64,000 nucleotides of DNA, from contig NZ_JAPEOX010000001.1 in assembly GCF_026340675.1 (NCBI RefSeq), forward strand, positions 4,960,001-5,024,000, given 5' to 3'. Position 1 is the first letter of the stretch; the number at the start of each line of letters is the position of its first letter. Of the stretch, positions 32,059 through 40,813 are shown piece after piece. Below the pieces are notes generated by a model, which made no database searches, was not told the DNA's origin, and saw nothing but the letters and a program-made list of their open reading frames with translations. Source of the stretch: Streptomyces sp. NBC_01264 (lineage in GTDB: Bacteria; Actinomycetota; Actinomycetes; Streptomycetales; Streptomycetaceae). The position numbers were made by a program, and so were the translations under genes.

Positions 32059-32162
32059 TCGTTGGGCCAGTTGGTGCAGTGGTAGGTCACCGATCGGTAT
32101 CGGTCGGTGTGTATTGTTGGGCGCCAGAAGTCCCCTACGTCAACGAAAGACGAGGTCGTGCG

Positions 32163-32297
32163 GTGAAGAAGCTGCTCCTGGTCGCACTGGCCGCCATCGG
32201 CGGGCTCCTCGTGTACCGCCAGATCCAGGCGGACCGTGCGGAGCAGGACCTGTGGACGGAGGCAACCGACTCCGTGCCTTCTGGTTCCGGTGTGTGA
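32163..32297 (+). CDS. DLW-39 family small membrane protein
   Basis: Peptide of 44 residues: KKLLLVALAAIGGLLVY as a single N-terminal membrane segment, then QIQADRAEQDLWTEATD with the DLW motif that names this actinobacterial family. Start GTG at 32163. It lies after tRNA-Ile, its usual place. Function unknown. Confidence 0.85.
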   Translation: MKKLLLVALAAIGGLLVYRQIQADRAEQDLWTEATDSVPSGSGV

Positions 32298-32421
32298 GAC
32301 CCGAGGTTGATCCCAGAGCCCCGACTGCCGCTGCGGTCGGGGCTTTGTGCTGCTCTGTGACGAATTGTTGCGGTATGCAAAGAAGTTGCTTGCGTTGGCA
32401 AACTCGGGGTGGGTGCGTGTG

Positions 32422-33747
32422 ATGGGTGGGGTACGTCGGGTACGTCGGCTACGGACGGGCGCTGCGGCGGCGCTGGCCGCCCTCGGGCTGGTCGCGGCCC
32501 TGCCGGGGGCCGCGGGCGCGGTGGGGACCCCGAAGCCGGTGCCCGCCTACCGGGGCGCGGACGGGGCGGTGGCGGTGGAGGGGAAGCCCTCCACGGCGGG
32601 AGCGCCGCAGCTGAAGACCGGGTCGGTCTACAAGGACCGGATCGCGCCGGGGGAGCGGTACTACCAGCTCACCCTCGACGCCGCTTCGAGCGTGTACGTG
32701 TCCGCGGTGCTCCAGCCCCCGGCCGGCGCCAAGGTGGGCTACAGCGACGGCCTGGAGGTCGAAGTCCTCACCCTCGAGAACCGCTCCTGCCAGAGCGGTC
32801 CGGGGCGCGCGTCCTTCGGCTACGACCCCGTCCCCATCAGCGCGGTGGGAGGCCGGATCCTGCAGGAGGACGGCTCCTGCCAGGGGAGCGGTCCCTACTA
32901 CGTCAGGGTCACGCGCGAGACGGCCAAGAACGCCAACGACGCTGACAAGGCGGCCTGGCCCCTGGAGCTGCGGGTCCAGCGCGAGCCGGCGCTCGGCGGC
33001 AGCAACGCGCCCACCTCGGCCCCCAGCGTCTGGCCCTCGGCCTCCCCGACCCTGCCCGGCAGCGACGCGGCCCCGCGGGCCGGTGGGACCGGCTTCAACG
33101 ACGCGCGGGCCCTGGGCAGCGGCGTCTGGAGCGACGAGCTGCGGCCCGGGCAGACCCGCTTCTACCGGGTGCCGCTCGACTGGGGGCAGCAGCTGGGCCT
33201 GGCGGCCGAACTCTCCGCGGGCGAGCTGACGAAGGACTCCGGGTACGCCTCGCCCGGGCTCTCCGTCGCGCTGTACAGCCCGTACCGCTCGCTGATCGAC
33301 AGCGAGGACGCCTCGTACGACGGCAAGCAGGCGGGGCTCACCCTGCCGCGTACACCGCCGGTGGCCTACGAGAACCGCTTCGCCTCCGACCGGAAGCTCG
33401 GGGCGGTCCGGGTGGCCGGCTGGTACTACATCGCGGTGACCATGGCGGGGAAGGTCGGGGAGTTCACCCAGGACGCGGTGCCCGTCCCGCTGACCCTGCG
33501 CACCCAGATCATCGGAACGCCGGGCAAGGCGCCGGCCTACGCGGAGGACCTCGCGGCCGGCGGGTTCGGCGTGGGGTCCGAGGACCGTACCGCCGCCAAG
33601 GAGGGCACCACGGCCGTGGAGGCCGACGCCGCCGCGGAGAACCGGTCGGTGATGCGGGTGGTCGCGAGCGCCGGCTTCGGTACGGGGACGCTGCTGCTGC
33701 TCGTGCTGGGCGGCTGGATCCTGCTGGCGAGGCGGCGTATGGCCTAG
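32422..33747 (+). CDS. Secreted, membrane-anchored protein with two repeated beta domains
   Basis: Not a family I can name. 441 residues with an Arg-rich start and signal sequence (TGAAAALAALGLVAALPGAAGAV), a large outside region and a C-terminal helix (ASAGFGTGTLLLLVLGGWIL) plus basic stop RRRMA. Two related domains are visible: GSVYKDRIAPGERYYQLTLD near residue 65 and SGVWSDELRPGQTRFYRVPL near residue 230, the pattern of pre-peptidase-like beta folds. A Ser/Pro/Thr linker joins them. Start ATG at 32422 or GTG at 32413. It converges on a Ser/Thr kinase gene, so it may be a sensor partner; that is inference. Confidence 0.8.
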   Translation: MGGVRRVRRLRTGAAAALAALGLVAALPGAAGAVGTPKPVPAYRGADGAVAVEGKPSTAGAPQLKTGSVYKDRIAPGERYYQLTLDAASSVYVSAVLQPPAGAKVGYSDGLEVEVLTLENRSCQSGPGRASFGYDPVPISAVGGRILQEDGSCQGSGPYYVRVTRETAKNANDADKAAWPLELRVQREPALGGSNAPTSAPSVWPSASPTLPGSDAAPRAGGTGFNDARALGSGVWSDELRPGQTRFYRVPLDWGQQLGLAAELSAGELTKDSGYASPGLSVALYSPYRSLIDSEDASYDGKQAGLTLPRTPPVAYENRFASDRKLGAVRVAGWYYIAVTMAGKVGEFTQDAVPVPLTLRTQIIGTPGKAPAYAEDLAAGGFGVGSEDRTAAKEGTTAVEADAAAENRSVMRVVASAGFGTGTLLLLVLGGWILLARRRMA

Positions 33748-33766
33748 GAGATCCGAAAGAGACGGC

Positions 33767-35047
33767 CTAGAGCTGGGTCAGGGCCCAGATCCCGACGGCG
33801 AAGCACAGTACGGCGGCGAGCAGGATCCCGGCGGTGACCTTCGCGGGCGGGGGCGCGAGGGCGGCCGTGCGGGGCGCGGCCGGGGAGACCGGCTGGGCCT
33901 GGGGCTGGGGTTGGGCGTAAGGATGCGGGTACGGGGCCGTCTGCGCGGTCGGCACCGTCGGCGCGCTCCGGGGCGTCGGGGTGGTGGCGAGCTGGGGCGG
34001 CGGGAGGTGGAAGCTGCCCGTCTCCGAGGGGCCGAACACGCCGAGGGGCTCGGTGGCGGGTGTGGGGGCTTCGGTGGGCTGCGCGGGCACGGAGGGCGGG
34101 GGCGGGTTCGTCGCCGGGGCCGGTCCCGGGTTCGTCGGGTTCGCAGAAGGGGTCCCGTACGCGGTCTCCCGCAGTGCCCTGGGCGTGAAATCGTGCGGCA
34201 CCGGGCCCAGTTGGTCGAACACCTCGACCGGATCCCCGTCCGGGCCGGGCGGCGGGAGCAGCTCCACGGCCTCGGCGAGGGCCCTGCGCGCCCCGGTGGC
34301 CGTCTGGAACCTGCTCCGGGGGTCCGGCTGGAGCAGCGCCGCCAGGACGTCCCACAGCGGCGCGGGAACACCCTCCGGGGCATCGGGGGTGCCGTGGGTG
34401 AAGAACTGCTCCACGAGGGTCTGGGAGTCGGGCTTGGCGCCCTGGAGCAGGTAGAGGCCGACCAGTCCGACGGCGAACAGGTCAGCGGTGAAGTCCGGCT
34501 CGGAGCCGAGGAGTTGCTCGGGGGCGAGATAGCCCGGCGTGCCCACCACGTACGCGGTCTCGGTCAGCCGGGGCTCGCCCTTGCGCATGGCGATGCCGAA
34601 GTCGGACAGCCGCAGGTGCGGCCGCCCGGTTCCGGTGGCCTCCATCAGGATGTTGGCCGGTTTGATGTCGCGGTGCACGACGCCCTCCGCATGCACCGCC
34701 GCCAGCCCCGACAGGAGCTGGTCGAGCAGCGTGCACACGAACCGGGGCGGCAGCGCCCCGTAGTCCCCGATCACATGGGCGAGGGAGCCGCCGGCGACGA
34801 GGTCCATGGTGAAGAGGACCTTGTCGTCGTCCGCCGCCCAGCTGGCCGGGGCCAGTACGTGCGGGTGATCGATCCGCAGCGCCTGCTCGCGCACGAACCG
34901 CAGCAGGGTGTGGGCATCGCTGTGCAGGAGGACCTTCGCTGCGACGTACCTGCGGCGCCGGTGGTCCCACGCTCGCCATACGGCACCTGCGCCGCCACGC
35001 CCGATCGGGTCGATCAGTTCGTACCGGCCGGCGAAGATCTCACCCAT
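33767..35047 (-). CDS. Transmembrane serine/threonine protein kinase without outside domain
   Basis: Hanks-type kinase of 426 residues. Gly loop GRGGAGAVWRAWD (16-28), Lys38, HRDIKPANIL with catalytic Asp127, DFGIAM, and the YLAPEQLL segment are intact, so it should be active. A long Pro/Thr-rich linker (about 270-400) leads to a single membrane helix at the very end (ILLAAVLCFAVGIWALTQL), so no sensor domain is outside. It is not the PASTA-type PknB, which is at 50018-52051. The HTH gene lies 50 bp upstream on the same strand. Target unknown. Confidence 0.9.
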   Translation of the reverse strand: MGEIFAGRYELIDPIGRGGAGAVWRAWDHRRRRYVAAKVLLHSDAHTLLRFVREQALRIDHPHVLAPASWAADDDKVLFTMDLVAGGSLAHVIGDYGALPPRFVCTLLDQLLSGLAAVHAEGVVHRDIKPANILMEATGTGRPHLRLSDFGIAMRKGEPRLTETAYVVGTPGYLAPEQLLGSEPDFTADLFAVGLVGLYLLQGAKPDSQTLVEQFFTHGTPDAPEGVPAPLWDVLAALLQPDPRSRFQTATGARRALAEAVELLPPPGPDGDPVEVFDQLGPVPHDFTPRALRETAYGTPSANPTNPGPAPATNPPPPSVPAQPTEAPTPATEPLGVFGPSETGSFHLPPPQLATTPTPRSAPTVPTAQTAPYPHPYAQPQPQAQPVSPAAPRTAALAPPPAKVTAGILLAAVLCFAVGIWALTQL

Positions 35048-35097
35048 TGCTGCGCCCGTCCCCCGTCGTCAGCTGTGTCTGTCGCGTGCGTTGCGTG

Positions 35098-35649
35098 TCA
35101 GTTCTGGTGCGCCTCGTAGTGCGCGACGGCGTCGGAGGTGCGGCCCGCTCCGTACACCCGGAGGAACTCTGCCAGTTCCGGGTGGGTCGGGGCGAGGGTG
35201 TCCGCCGCGTCGATGATGTCGCCGGCCGCGGAGACCGAGCGCAGCAGCGACTGGATCTCGCGCACGACGCGCTTGACGGTGGGTGCGCCGGAGCCGGTGG
35301 CGGTCTGGCTGGTGCTGTTGCTGAGGACGGAACCTCCCTGGGTCTTCTTGATCTCGTCCATCCGGTCGGTCGCCTCTCCCGCGCTGACGCTCCCGTCGGC
35401 CACCTGGCCGGCGAGATCCTGGAGGGCCTGGACCCGCTGGACCACGGCGGGGTTGCCGATCTTTGCGCGCTGGCCGCTCATCAGCTGGGACAGCATCGGA
35501 GCCGACAGCCCGAGGACGGCAGCGAGGCGGGCCTGGTTCAAGCCGAGGTCATCTATGAGCCGGCGGAACAGCGCGCCGAGCGGCTCCCCGTACCAACTCC
35601 GCTGGAGTTCCCTGGCTCTGGCGGTCGCCTCTTGCTGTACTGCGTCCAC
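35098..35649 (-). CDS. Helix-turn-helix DNA-binding protein
   Basis: Protein of 183 residues with a Cro/XRE-like HTH near residues 35-65 (LGLNQARLAAVLGLSAPMLS). An Ala/Gln-rich N-terminal helix precedes it and a C-terminal helical region (VVREIQSLLRSVSAAGDIID) follows. Start GTG at 35649 behind an AAGGGGAG site. It is directly upstream of the membrane Ser/Thr kinase gene and may be co-transcribed and phosphorylated by it; this is inference. It is divergent from tRNA-Ala. Confidence 0.85.
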   Translation of the reverse strand: MDAVQQEATARARELQRSWYGEPLGALFRRLIDDLGLNQARLAAVLGLSAPMLSQLMSGQRAKIGNPAVVQRVQALQDLAGQVADGSVSAGEATDRMDEIKKTQGGSVLSNSTSQTATGSGAPTVKRVVREIQSLLRSVSAAGDIIDAADTLAPTHPELAEFLRVYGAGRTSDAVAHYEAHQN

Positions 35650-35809
35650 TCTTACTACTCCCCTTCGCTGGTGCGAACCTCGCGAGCATCTTACGGAGCG
35701 TGGTCGCGGGGCGGGAGTCCCTATCATTTTGCGGGAGGAGGGGGTACACGGGGTACTCTGTCCTTCGGAACGGCCGCACCCTCCCAGGGAACAGCCGCGT
35801 CCACATCTC

Positions 35810-35882
35810 GGGGCCTTAGCTCAGTTGGTAGAGCGCTGCCTTTGCAAGGCAGATGTCAGGAGTTCGAATCTCCTAGGCTCCA
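35810..35882 (+). tRNA. tRNA-Ala (TGC)
   Basis: 73 nt: acceptor GGGGCCT/AGGCTCC with one G-T pair, D arm GCTC..GAGC, anticodon stem CTGCC/GGCAG around TTTGCAA (anticodon TGC), T arm CAGGAG TTCGAAT CTCCT, discriminator A; no encoded CCA. Confidence 0.97.
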
Positions 35883-35890
35883 CATCACAG

Positions 35891-35934
35891 AAACCCTGTC
35901 CGACCTGCGAAAACCCAGGCCGGGCAGGGTTTTC
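35891..35934 (+). terminator. Terminator after tRNA-Ala
   Basis: Stem AAACCCTGTCCG / CGGGCAGGGTTT (one G-T pair) followed by TCTCG. The next 240 bp to the epoxide hydrolase gene hold no convincing gene. Confidence 0.75.
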
Positions 35935-36175
35935 TCGTGGGCTGTGCGCGCCGCGAGGCCCTCCACCGTCCCGTCGGCCCGGGCGGGGTCAGTCGGTGTC
36001 CTGGCGGCCGGCGCGATCGCCGGCTTCCTGGCCCGCCGCCGCTCCTGGCTCATGGCGCAGCGCGACGTGATGGGTTCGGTCCTGGGTACCCTCGCCTTCA
36101 CCCTGGCCCTCGACACCTCGGGCCCGGCCTGACCGACACCACCGCCGCGCCGGCCCACGGGGCCGAGGGGACATC

Positions 36176-37330
36176 ATGCGTACAAGTAGGGTCACTCCGT
36201 TCCGGATCGACTTCCCGCAGGCCGATCTGGACGATCTCCACCAGCGCCTGGACCGCACCCGGTGGCCGGACGAGATCCCCGGCTCGGGCTGGGAGTACGG
36301 GATTCCGGGCGGCCACCTGAAGGAACTGGTCCGGTACTGGCGCGAGGAGTACGACTGGCGGGCCGCCGAATCCCGGCTGAACGCGTGGCCGCAGTTCACG
36401 ACCGAGATCGACGGGGCGCACGTTCACTTCGCCCACATACGGTCCCCGGAACCGGACGCCACCCCGCTGCTCATGACCCACGGATGGCCGGGCTCGATCG
36501 TCGAGTTCACCGATGTGGCCGGTCCGCTCACCGATCCGGCAGCCCACGGCGGCGACCCGGCCGACGCCTTCCACCTGGTCCTGCCGAGCATCCCCGGATT
36601 CGGGCTGTCCGGGCCGACCCGAGAGGCGGGGTGGGAGTTCCGGCGCGTGGCCGCCGCCTTCGCCGAGCTGATGCGCAGGCTGGGATACGAGCGGTACGGG
36701 GTCCAGGGCGGCGACTGGGGCGCGGCCATCTCCCGCGAGATCGGCCGCACCCGGCCCGAGGTGACCGGCGTCCACCTGAACCTGATTCCGAACGCCTACA
36801 TGGCACGGGAACCGGAACCGGCCGATCTGCTGGGCCTCTCCCCTGAGCAGGCCGCGCGCACCCGGATGTCCTGGGAGCGGTTCCAGGGCTGGGCCCGCGA
36901 CCAGCAGGGGTACGCCGACATCCAGTCCACCCGCCCGCAGACCCTCGCGTACGGTCTCACCGACTCGCCCGTCGGGCAGCTCGCCTGGATCGCCGAGAAG
37001 TTCCACGAGTGGACGGGCTCTCCCGTCGACCGCGACCTGCTCCTCACGAACGTGATGCTCTACTGGCTGACGGCCACGGCGGGTTCCTCGGCCCGCCTCT
37101 ACTACGAGCGCGCGCACGCCGGCTACTGGGGAGAGCCGCCCGAGCCGTCGACGGCGCCCACCGCCCTCGCCCATTTCCCGCACGAGAACTTCCTCCTGCT
37201 GCGACACCTGGCCGAGCAGACGAACAACATCGTGCAGTGGACCGAATTCGACCGTGGCGGCCACTTCGCGGCCCTGGAAGAGCCCGAGTTGCTGGTCGGG
37301 GACATCCGGCGCTTCTTCCGCTCCCGCTGA
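36176..37330 (+). CDS. Epoxide hydrolase family protein
   Basis: Alpha/beta hydrolase of 384 residues related to microsomal epoxide hydrolase. The N-terminal EHN domain (FRIDFPQADLDDLHQRLDRT) precedes the hydrolase core. The oxyanion motif is HGWPGS (about 101-106), the nucleophile Asp lies in QGGDWGAAISR (about 178-188) and the catalytic His in RGGHFAALEEPELL near the C-terminus. It opens epoxides to diols; real substrate unknown. ATG at 36176 with a GAGGGG site. First gene of the accessory stretch after tRNA-Ala. Confidence 0.92.
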   Translation: MRTSRVTPFRIDFPQADLDDLHQRLDRTRWPDEIPGSGWEYGIPGGHLKELVRYWREEYDWRAAESRLNAWPQFTTEIDGAHVHFAHIRSPEPDATPLLMTHGWPGSIVEFTDVAGPLTDPAAHGGDPADAFHLVLPSIPGFGLSGPTREAGWEFRRVAAAFAELMRRLGYERYGVQGGDWGAAISREIGRTRPEVTGVHLNLIPNAYMAREPEPADLLGLSPEQAARTRMSWERFQGWARDQQGYADIQSTRPQTLAYGLTDSPVGQLAWIAEKFHEWTGSPVDRDLLLTNVMLYWLTATAGSSARLYYERAHAGYWGEPPEPSTAPTALAHFPHENFLLLRHLAEQTNNIVQWTEFDRGGHFAALEEPELLVGDIRRFFRSR

Positions 37331-37362
37331 CCGAGGGTGCGTACGGCCGTCGCGGGGCTCGT

Positions 37363-38028
37363 TCAGCCGCGGGTGCGAGCCCTGCGGGCCTGGACCAGCA
37401 GGGTGGAGCCGAGGCCGGCGAAGATCGCGATGAGGGCGGTGCCCGCGGCCGCGGTCGTGGTGTTGTCGGTGTCCGCGGAGGCGATCTCGGCGCCGGCGGC
37501 GACGGAACCCATGGGGATGACCGCGGTCTGCCGGGCGGGCTCCGCGGCCCGGGCGGGCTTGGGGAGGATGTAGCTGCCGCGGGAGGCGTCCTCGCCGAGG
37601 ACGCGGACGTCGAAGCCGTAGCGGCCTTCGTACGGGCCCGATCCGAGCTCCTTGAGTTCGTACTGGACGCCTTCGAGGACCGCGCGCCGGTGGGCGGGGT
37701 CGAGCTTGGCCAGGACGCGGCCGGCCCAGCCGTCGCCGGGCTTCCAGTCGGCGGCGACGGCGCGGATCCAGACCTCGGGGCCCTCGGCTCCGTTGCGCAG
37801 CACGGCGAGGCGGCTCTTGGCGACGAGGATCTTCTCGCCGTCGTAGCGGTCGTTGCCGGAGCCGTCCCCGGACACGGCGGACGCCGCGGACACGGTCGTC
37901 ATCGAAGTGACCGCCGCCACCGAGGTCACGGCCTGCGGGGCGGGCGCCGCGAGGGCCGTCGCGGCGGGGGCCAGGAGGGCTCCGGCGAGGGCGGCGGTGA
38001 CGATCGGGGTACGAAGGGCGGTACGCAT
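37363..38028 (-). CDS. Small secreted protein with C-terminal membrane anchor
   Basis: 221 residues, no family recognised. A signal peptide (PIVTAALAGALLAPAATALA, cleavage about residue 28) is followed by a conserved-looking core (YDGEKILVAKSRLAVLRNGA, EVWIRAVAADWKPGDGWAGR) and a C-terminal helix TALIAIFAGLGSTLLVQA with RRARTRG after it. Start ATG at 38028 with AAGGAG seven bases upstream. Converges on the epoxide hydrolase gene. Confidence 0.8.
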   Translation of the reverse strand: MRTALRTPIVTAALAGALLAPAATALAAPAPQAVTSVAAVTSMTTVSAASAVSGDGSGNDRYDGEKILVAKSRLAVLRNGAEGPEVWIRAVAADWKPGDGWAGRVLAKLDPAHRRAVLEGVQYELKELGSGPYEGRYGFDVRVLGEDASRGSYILPKPARAAEPARQTAVIPMGSVAAGAEIASADTDNTTTAAAGTALIAIFAGLGSTLLVQARRARTRG

Positions 38029-38295
38029 AACGACTCCTTGGAACATTGTCCGGGAAGGGGCGGAGAGTCGCATGCCGCGGTGTCGCTGTCGGGGTTTCGT
38101 CCGGTCAGGTCTGCGGGGCTGCTGAGAAGAAATCTACGGACCGTGATCGACCGGAACGTGGGCTTTCTGTCATGGCTGAGTAACGGGGAACAGGTGGGAA
38201 ACCCGCCGGAGGGCCGGCGGGCCCGCCGGTTAAGGTCCTCTACTTGTGAGTCGAGTTGACGATCACTCGCAAGACGACGGCTGAGGAGAGTACGG

Positions 38296-39114
38296 ATGTC
38301 CGTGCAAGCGAAGACCACCGAGAAGGCCCTGAAGCTGCGGGAGTTGGGTGCGTCGCTGCTCGTTCTCCCCAACGCCTGGGACGCGGGCAGCGCGGCAGTG
38401 ATCGAGTCGGCCGGGGCGCAGGCCATCGCCACCACGAGCGGGGGCGTGGCCTGGTCGATCGGCCGCGGGGATGGGCAGCACGCGACGAAGGCGGAGATGC
38501 TGGCGGCGGCCGCGCGGATCGTGGCGGCCGTTGACGTCCCGGTCACCGTGGACATCGAGGGCGGCTACGAGGACGTCGCGGCCACCGTGCGCGAGGTGGT
38601 GGCGGTGGGCGCCGTCGGGATCAACCTGGAGGACTGGAAGCCGGCCGACGGTACGCTCCGCACCGCCGCGGAGCAGGCCGAACGGATCCGCGCCGCCCGT
38701 GCGGCCGCCACCGGGGCCGGGCTGCCGGAGCTGGTCATCAATGCCCGTACCGATGTCTTCCTGTTCGGGATCGGCGAGGAGTCCGGCCGCCTCGCCGACG
38801 TCCTGGCCCGGGTGGAGGCGTACGCCGCAGCCGGCGCCGACGGGATCTTCGTGCCGGGGCTGCTGGACCTGGAGGCCCTGCGCGAGATCGCGCGCGGCCC
38901 GCTGCCGGTCAACGCCATGGCCGGTCCGGGCGGTCCGTCCGTCGCCGAGCTGGCGAAGGCCGGAGTGCGCCGGGTCAGTGTCGGCACCGGGGTGGCGCAG
39001 GCGGCGTACACGGCGGCCCGGGCCGCGGCGGTGGAGGTGCTGGAGCAGGGGACGTACGGGGCCCTGGAAGGGGCGCTCGACTACGGGACGCTGAACGGCC
39101 TCTTCGTGAAGTAG
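38296..39114 (+). CDS. Isocitrate lyase/PEP mutase family enzyme
   Basis: TIM-barrel protein of 272 residues of the ICL/PEPM superfamily. It has the N-terminal LLVLPNAWDAGSAAVIESAG, a metal-binding VDIEGGYED near 85-93, GINLEDW and LVINARTDVFLFG (about 148-160). The family includes oxaloacetate hydrolases, methylisocitrate lyases and phosphonate enzymes; no phosphonate genes are nearby, so the reaction stays unknown. ATG at 38296 with TGAGGAGAG upstream. A 21-bp hairpin follows the stop. Confidence 0.9.
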   Translation: MSVQAKTTEKALKLRELGASLLVLPNAWDAGSAAVIESAGAQAIATTSGGVAWSIGRGDGQHATKAEMLAAAARIVAAVDVPVTVDIEGGYEDVAATVREVVAVGAVGINLEDWKPADGTLRTAAEQAERIRAARAAATGAGLPELVINARTDVFLFGIGEESGRLADVLARVEAYAAAGADGIFVPGLLDLEALREIARGPLPVNAMAGPGGPSVAELAKAGVRRVSVGTGVAQAAYTAARAAAVEVLEQGTYGALEGALDYGTLNGLFVK

Positions 39115-39121
39115 GGCCGCT

Positions 39122-39166
39122 GACACGACTGTGGGCCGCTCCGGTGGAGCGGCCCACAGTCGTGTC
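39122..39166. terminator. Perfect 21-bp inverted repeat, bidirectional terminator
   Basis: Two perfect complementary 21-base arms around the 3-base loop GGT, 7 bp after the PEP mutase-like gene and facing the convergent MFS gene. Arm begins GACACGACTGTGGGCC. Confidence 0.85.
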
Positions 39167-39188
39167 CGGATCCTTCACGCGACCCGAT

Positions 39189-39202
39189 GTTTCACGTGAA
39201 AC
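39189..39202. promoter_or_regulatory. parS site (ParB binding)
   Basis: Perfect GTTTCACGTGAAAC between the hairpin and the end of the MFS gene, with flanks CCGAT/ATCGG extending the palindrome. Confidence 0.95.
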
Positions 39203-39214
39203 ATCGGGCGGGAG

Positions 39215-40708
39215 TCAGCGGCGCCGGCCGGTCCGCAGCAGGGTCGCCGCCACGACGAGCGCGGTGAGCATCAGCCCGGCTCCGATCCCGAAGGCCAGGT
39301 GGTAGCCGGAGGTCAGGGCCGCGGCGCGGTCGAGGCCGGTGCCGAGCAGGGAGTCGGTGCGGGCGGCCGCCAGGGTGGAGAGGACGGCGACGCCGAGGGC
39401 CATGCCGATCTGCTGGGTGGTGTTGAACAGGCCCGAGGCGAGCCCCGCGTCCTGCTCGTCGGCGCCGGACATGCCCAGGGCGGTGAGGGCGGGCAGGGCC
39501 AGGCCGAAGCCGGCGGCCAGCAGCATCACGGGGAGCAGGTCGGTGACGTAGTCGGCGCGGACCGGGAGCCGGGTCAGCAGGCCGAGGGCGGCGACGAGCA
39601 GGGCCAGACCGGCGAGGAGCACGGAGCGCTCGCCGAAGCGGGCGTTGAGCGGGGCGGAGGCGAAGAGGGATACCGCGCCGATGACCACGGCCGCCGGGAG
39701 CATCGCCAGGCCGGTCTCGGCGGCTCCGTAGCCGAGCACGTTCTGGAGGTACAGGGCGACGAGGACCTGGAAGGAGAACAGTGCGGCCACCATCAGCATC
39801 TGGACCAGGTTCGCGCCGACCACGGTCCGCGAGCGGAAGATGTGCAGCGGTACCAGCGGGGTACGGGTCCTGGCCTGGCGTGCGGTGAAGCCGGCGAGCA
39901 GGGCGATCGAGAGCGTGCCGAGGCCGAGGGTGTGCACGGAGAGCCAGCCGTAGCGCTCCACCTCGACGACGGTGAAGATGCCGAGCATCAGGCCGGCGGT
40001 GACCAGCAGGGCGCCGATGACGTCGGCTCCGGCGCGCAGGCCGGGTCCGGCATGAGCACCGTCGGCGGGGAGTGCGGGCAGGGCCAGGGCGAGGGCGGCG
40101 AGTCCTATGGGCAGGTTGATGAAGAAGATCCAGTGCCAGTCGAGGGCGTCGGTCAGGACCCCGCCGAGCACCTGGCCCAGGGAGGCTCCGGCCGCTCCGG
40201 TGAAGGAGAAGACGGCGATGGCCTTGGCCCGCTCGCGCGGTTCGGTGAACAGCGTGATCAGGATGCCGAGGCTGACGGCCGCGGCCACGGCGCTGCCGAG
40301 GCCCTGGAGGAAGCGGGCGGCGATCAGCACATCGGGCGAGCCGGCGAATCCGGCGAGCAGGGAGGCTCCGGTGAAGATCCCGGTCCCGGCGAGGAACATC
40401 CGCTTGCGGCCGATGAGGTCGCCGAGCCGGCCGGCGAGGAGCAGCAGGCTGCCGAAGGCGATCAGGTAGGCGTTGACGACCCAGCTCAGTCCGGCGGGGG
40501 TGAAGCCCAGGTCCTTCTGGATGGCCGGCATCGCCACCGTGACGATGCTGCCGTCGAGGACGGTCATGAGGACGCCGGTGGAGAGCACCCCGAGGGCGGT
40601 CCAGCGGGAGCGCAGCCCGCGCGGTGCGGCCGGGGTGGCGGCGGTCGCGGTGGCGGCGGTGGGGACGGGAGCAGGGGCGGGAGCGGTGGGCGCGGAGGCG
40701 GCAGGCAT
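39215..40708 (-). CDS. MFS drug exporter, 14-helix DHA2 type
   Basis: Membrane transporter of 497 residues in the EmrB/QacA-like class. Signs: the opening VLMTVLDGSIVTVAMPAIQK, motif A LGDLIGRKRMFLAGTG, LQGLGSAVAAAVSLGILI and motif C-like GAAGASLGQVLGGVLTD, with about 14 helices. An Ala/Pro/Thr-rich N-terminus of 30 residues precedes the first helix. It is divergent from a MarR regulator gene 105 bp away, which probably controls it. Drug substrate unknown. Confidence 0.92.
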   Translation of the reverse strand: MPAASAPTAPAPAPVPTAATATAATPAAPRGLRSRWTALGVLSTGVLMTVLDGSIVTVAMPAIQKDLGFTPAGLSWVVNAYLIAFGSLLLLAGRLGDLIGRKRMFLAGTGIFTGASLLAGFAGSPDVLIAARFLQGLGSAVAAAVSLGILITLFTEPRERAKAIAVFSFTGAAGASLGQVLGGVLTDALDWHWIFFINLPIGLAALALALPALPADGAHAGPGLRAGADVIGALLVTAGLMLGIFTVVEVERYGWLSVHTLGLGTLSIALLAGFTARQARTRTPLVPLHIFRSRTVVGANLVQMLMVAALFSFQVLVALYLQNVLGYGAAETGLAMLPAAVVIGAVSLFASAPLNARFGERSVLLAGLALLVAALGLLTRLPVRADYVTDLLPVMLLAAGFGLALPALTALGMSGADEQDAGLASGLFNTTQQIGMALGVAVLSTLAAARTDSLLGTGLDRAAALTSGYHLAFGIGAGLMLTALVVAATLLRTGRRR

Positions 40709-40813
40709 CGGTGTCCCCAGTCGGTGGTCTCGGCAGGCTGACTTGGTAAGACCGTATCAGATAGTTCTGTTGCAGACGATCTGTTGGGGACTGAAATTGC
40801 TAGACTGGCGGAC
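40709..40813. promoter_or_regulatory. MFS-marR divergent promoter/operator region
   Basis: 105 bp between divergent genes. It holds an inverted repeat CAGAT (40758-40762)/ATCTG (40779-40783) and a near-direct repeat ending CTGTTG (40766-40771, 40781-40786), likely MarR operator parts. TAGACT at 40801-40806 ends 7 bp before the marR ATG and looks like a -10 for a leaderless or nearly leaderless mRNA. Confidence 0.55.

Noticed and set aside
35944..36132. 62-codon frame with a hydrophobic stretch (VLAAGAIAGFLARRRSW) after tRNA-Ala
   Set aside because: No ribosome site, begins right after a terminator, no family known to me. It could be a remnant, but support is too weak.
38029..38295. Hidden gene or operator between the secreted protein and PEP mutase-like genes
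   Set aside because: Divergent promoter region; I see no coding frame with a ribosome site and no clear operator symmetry.
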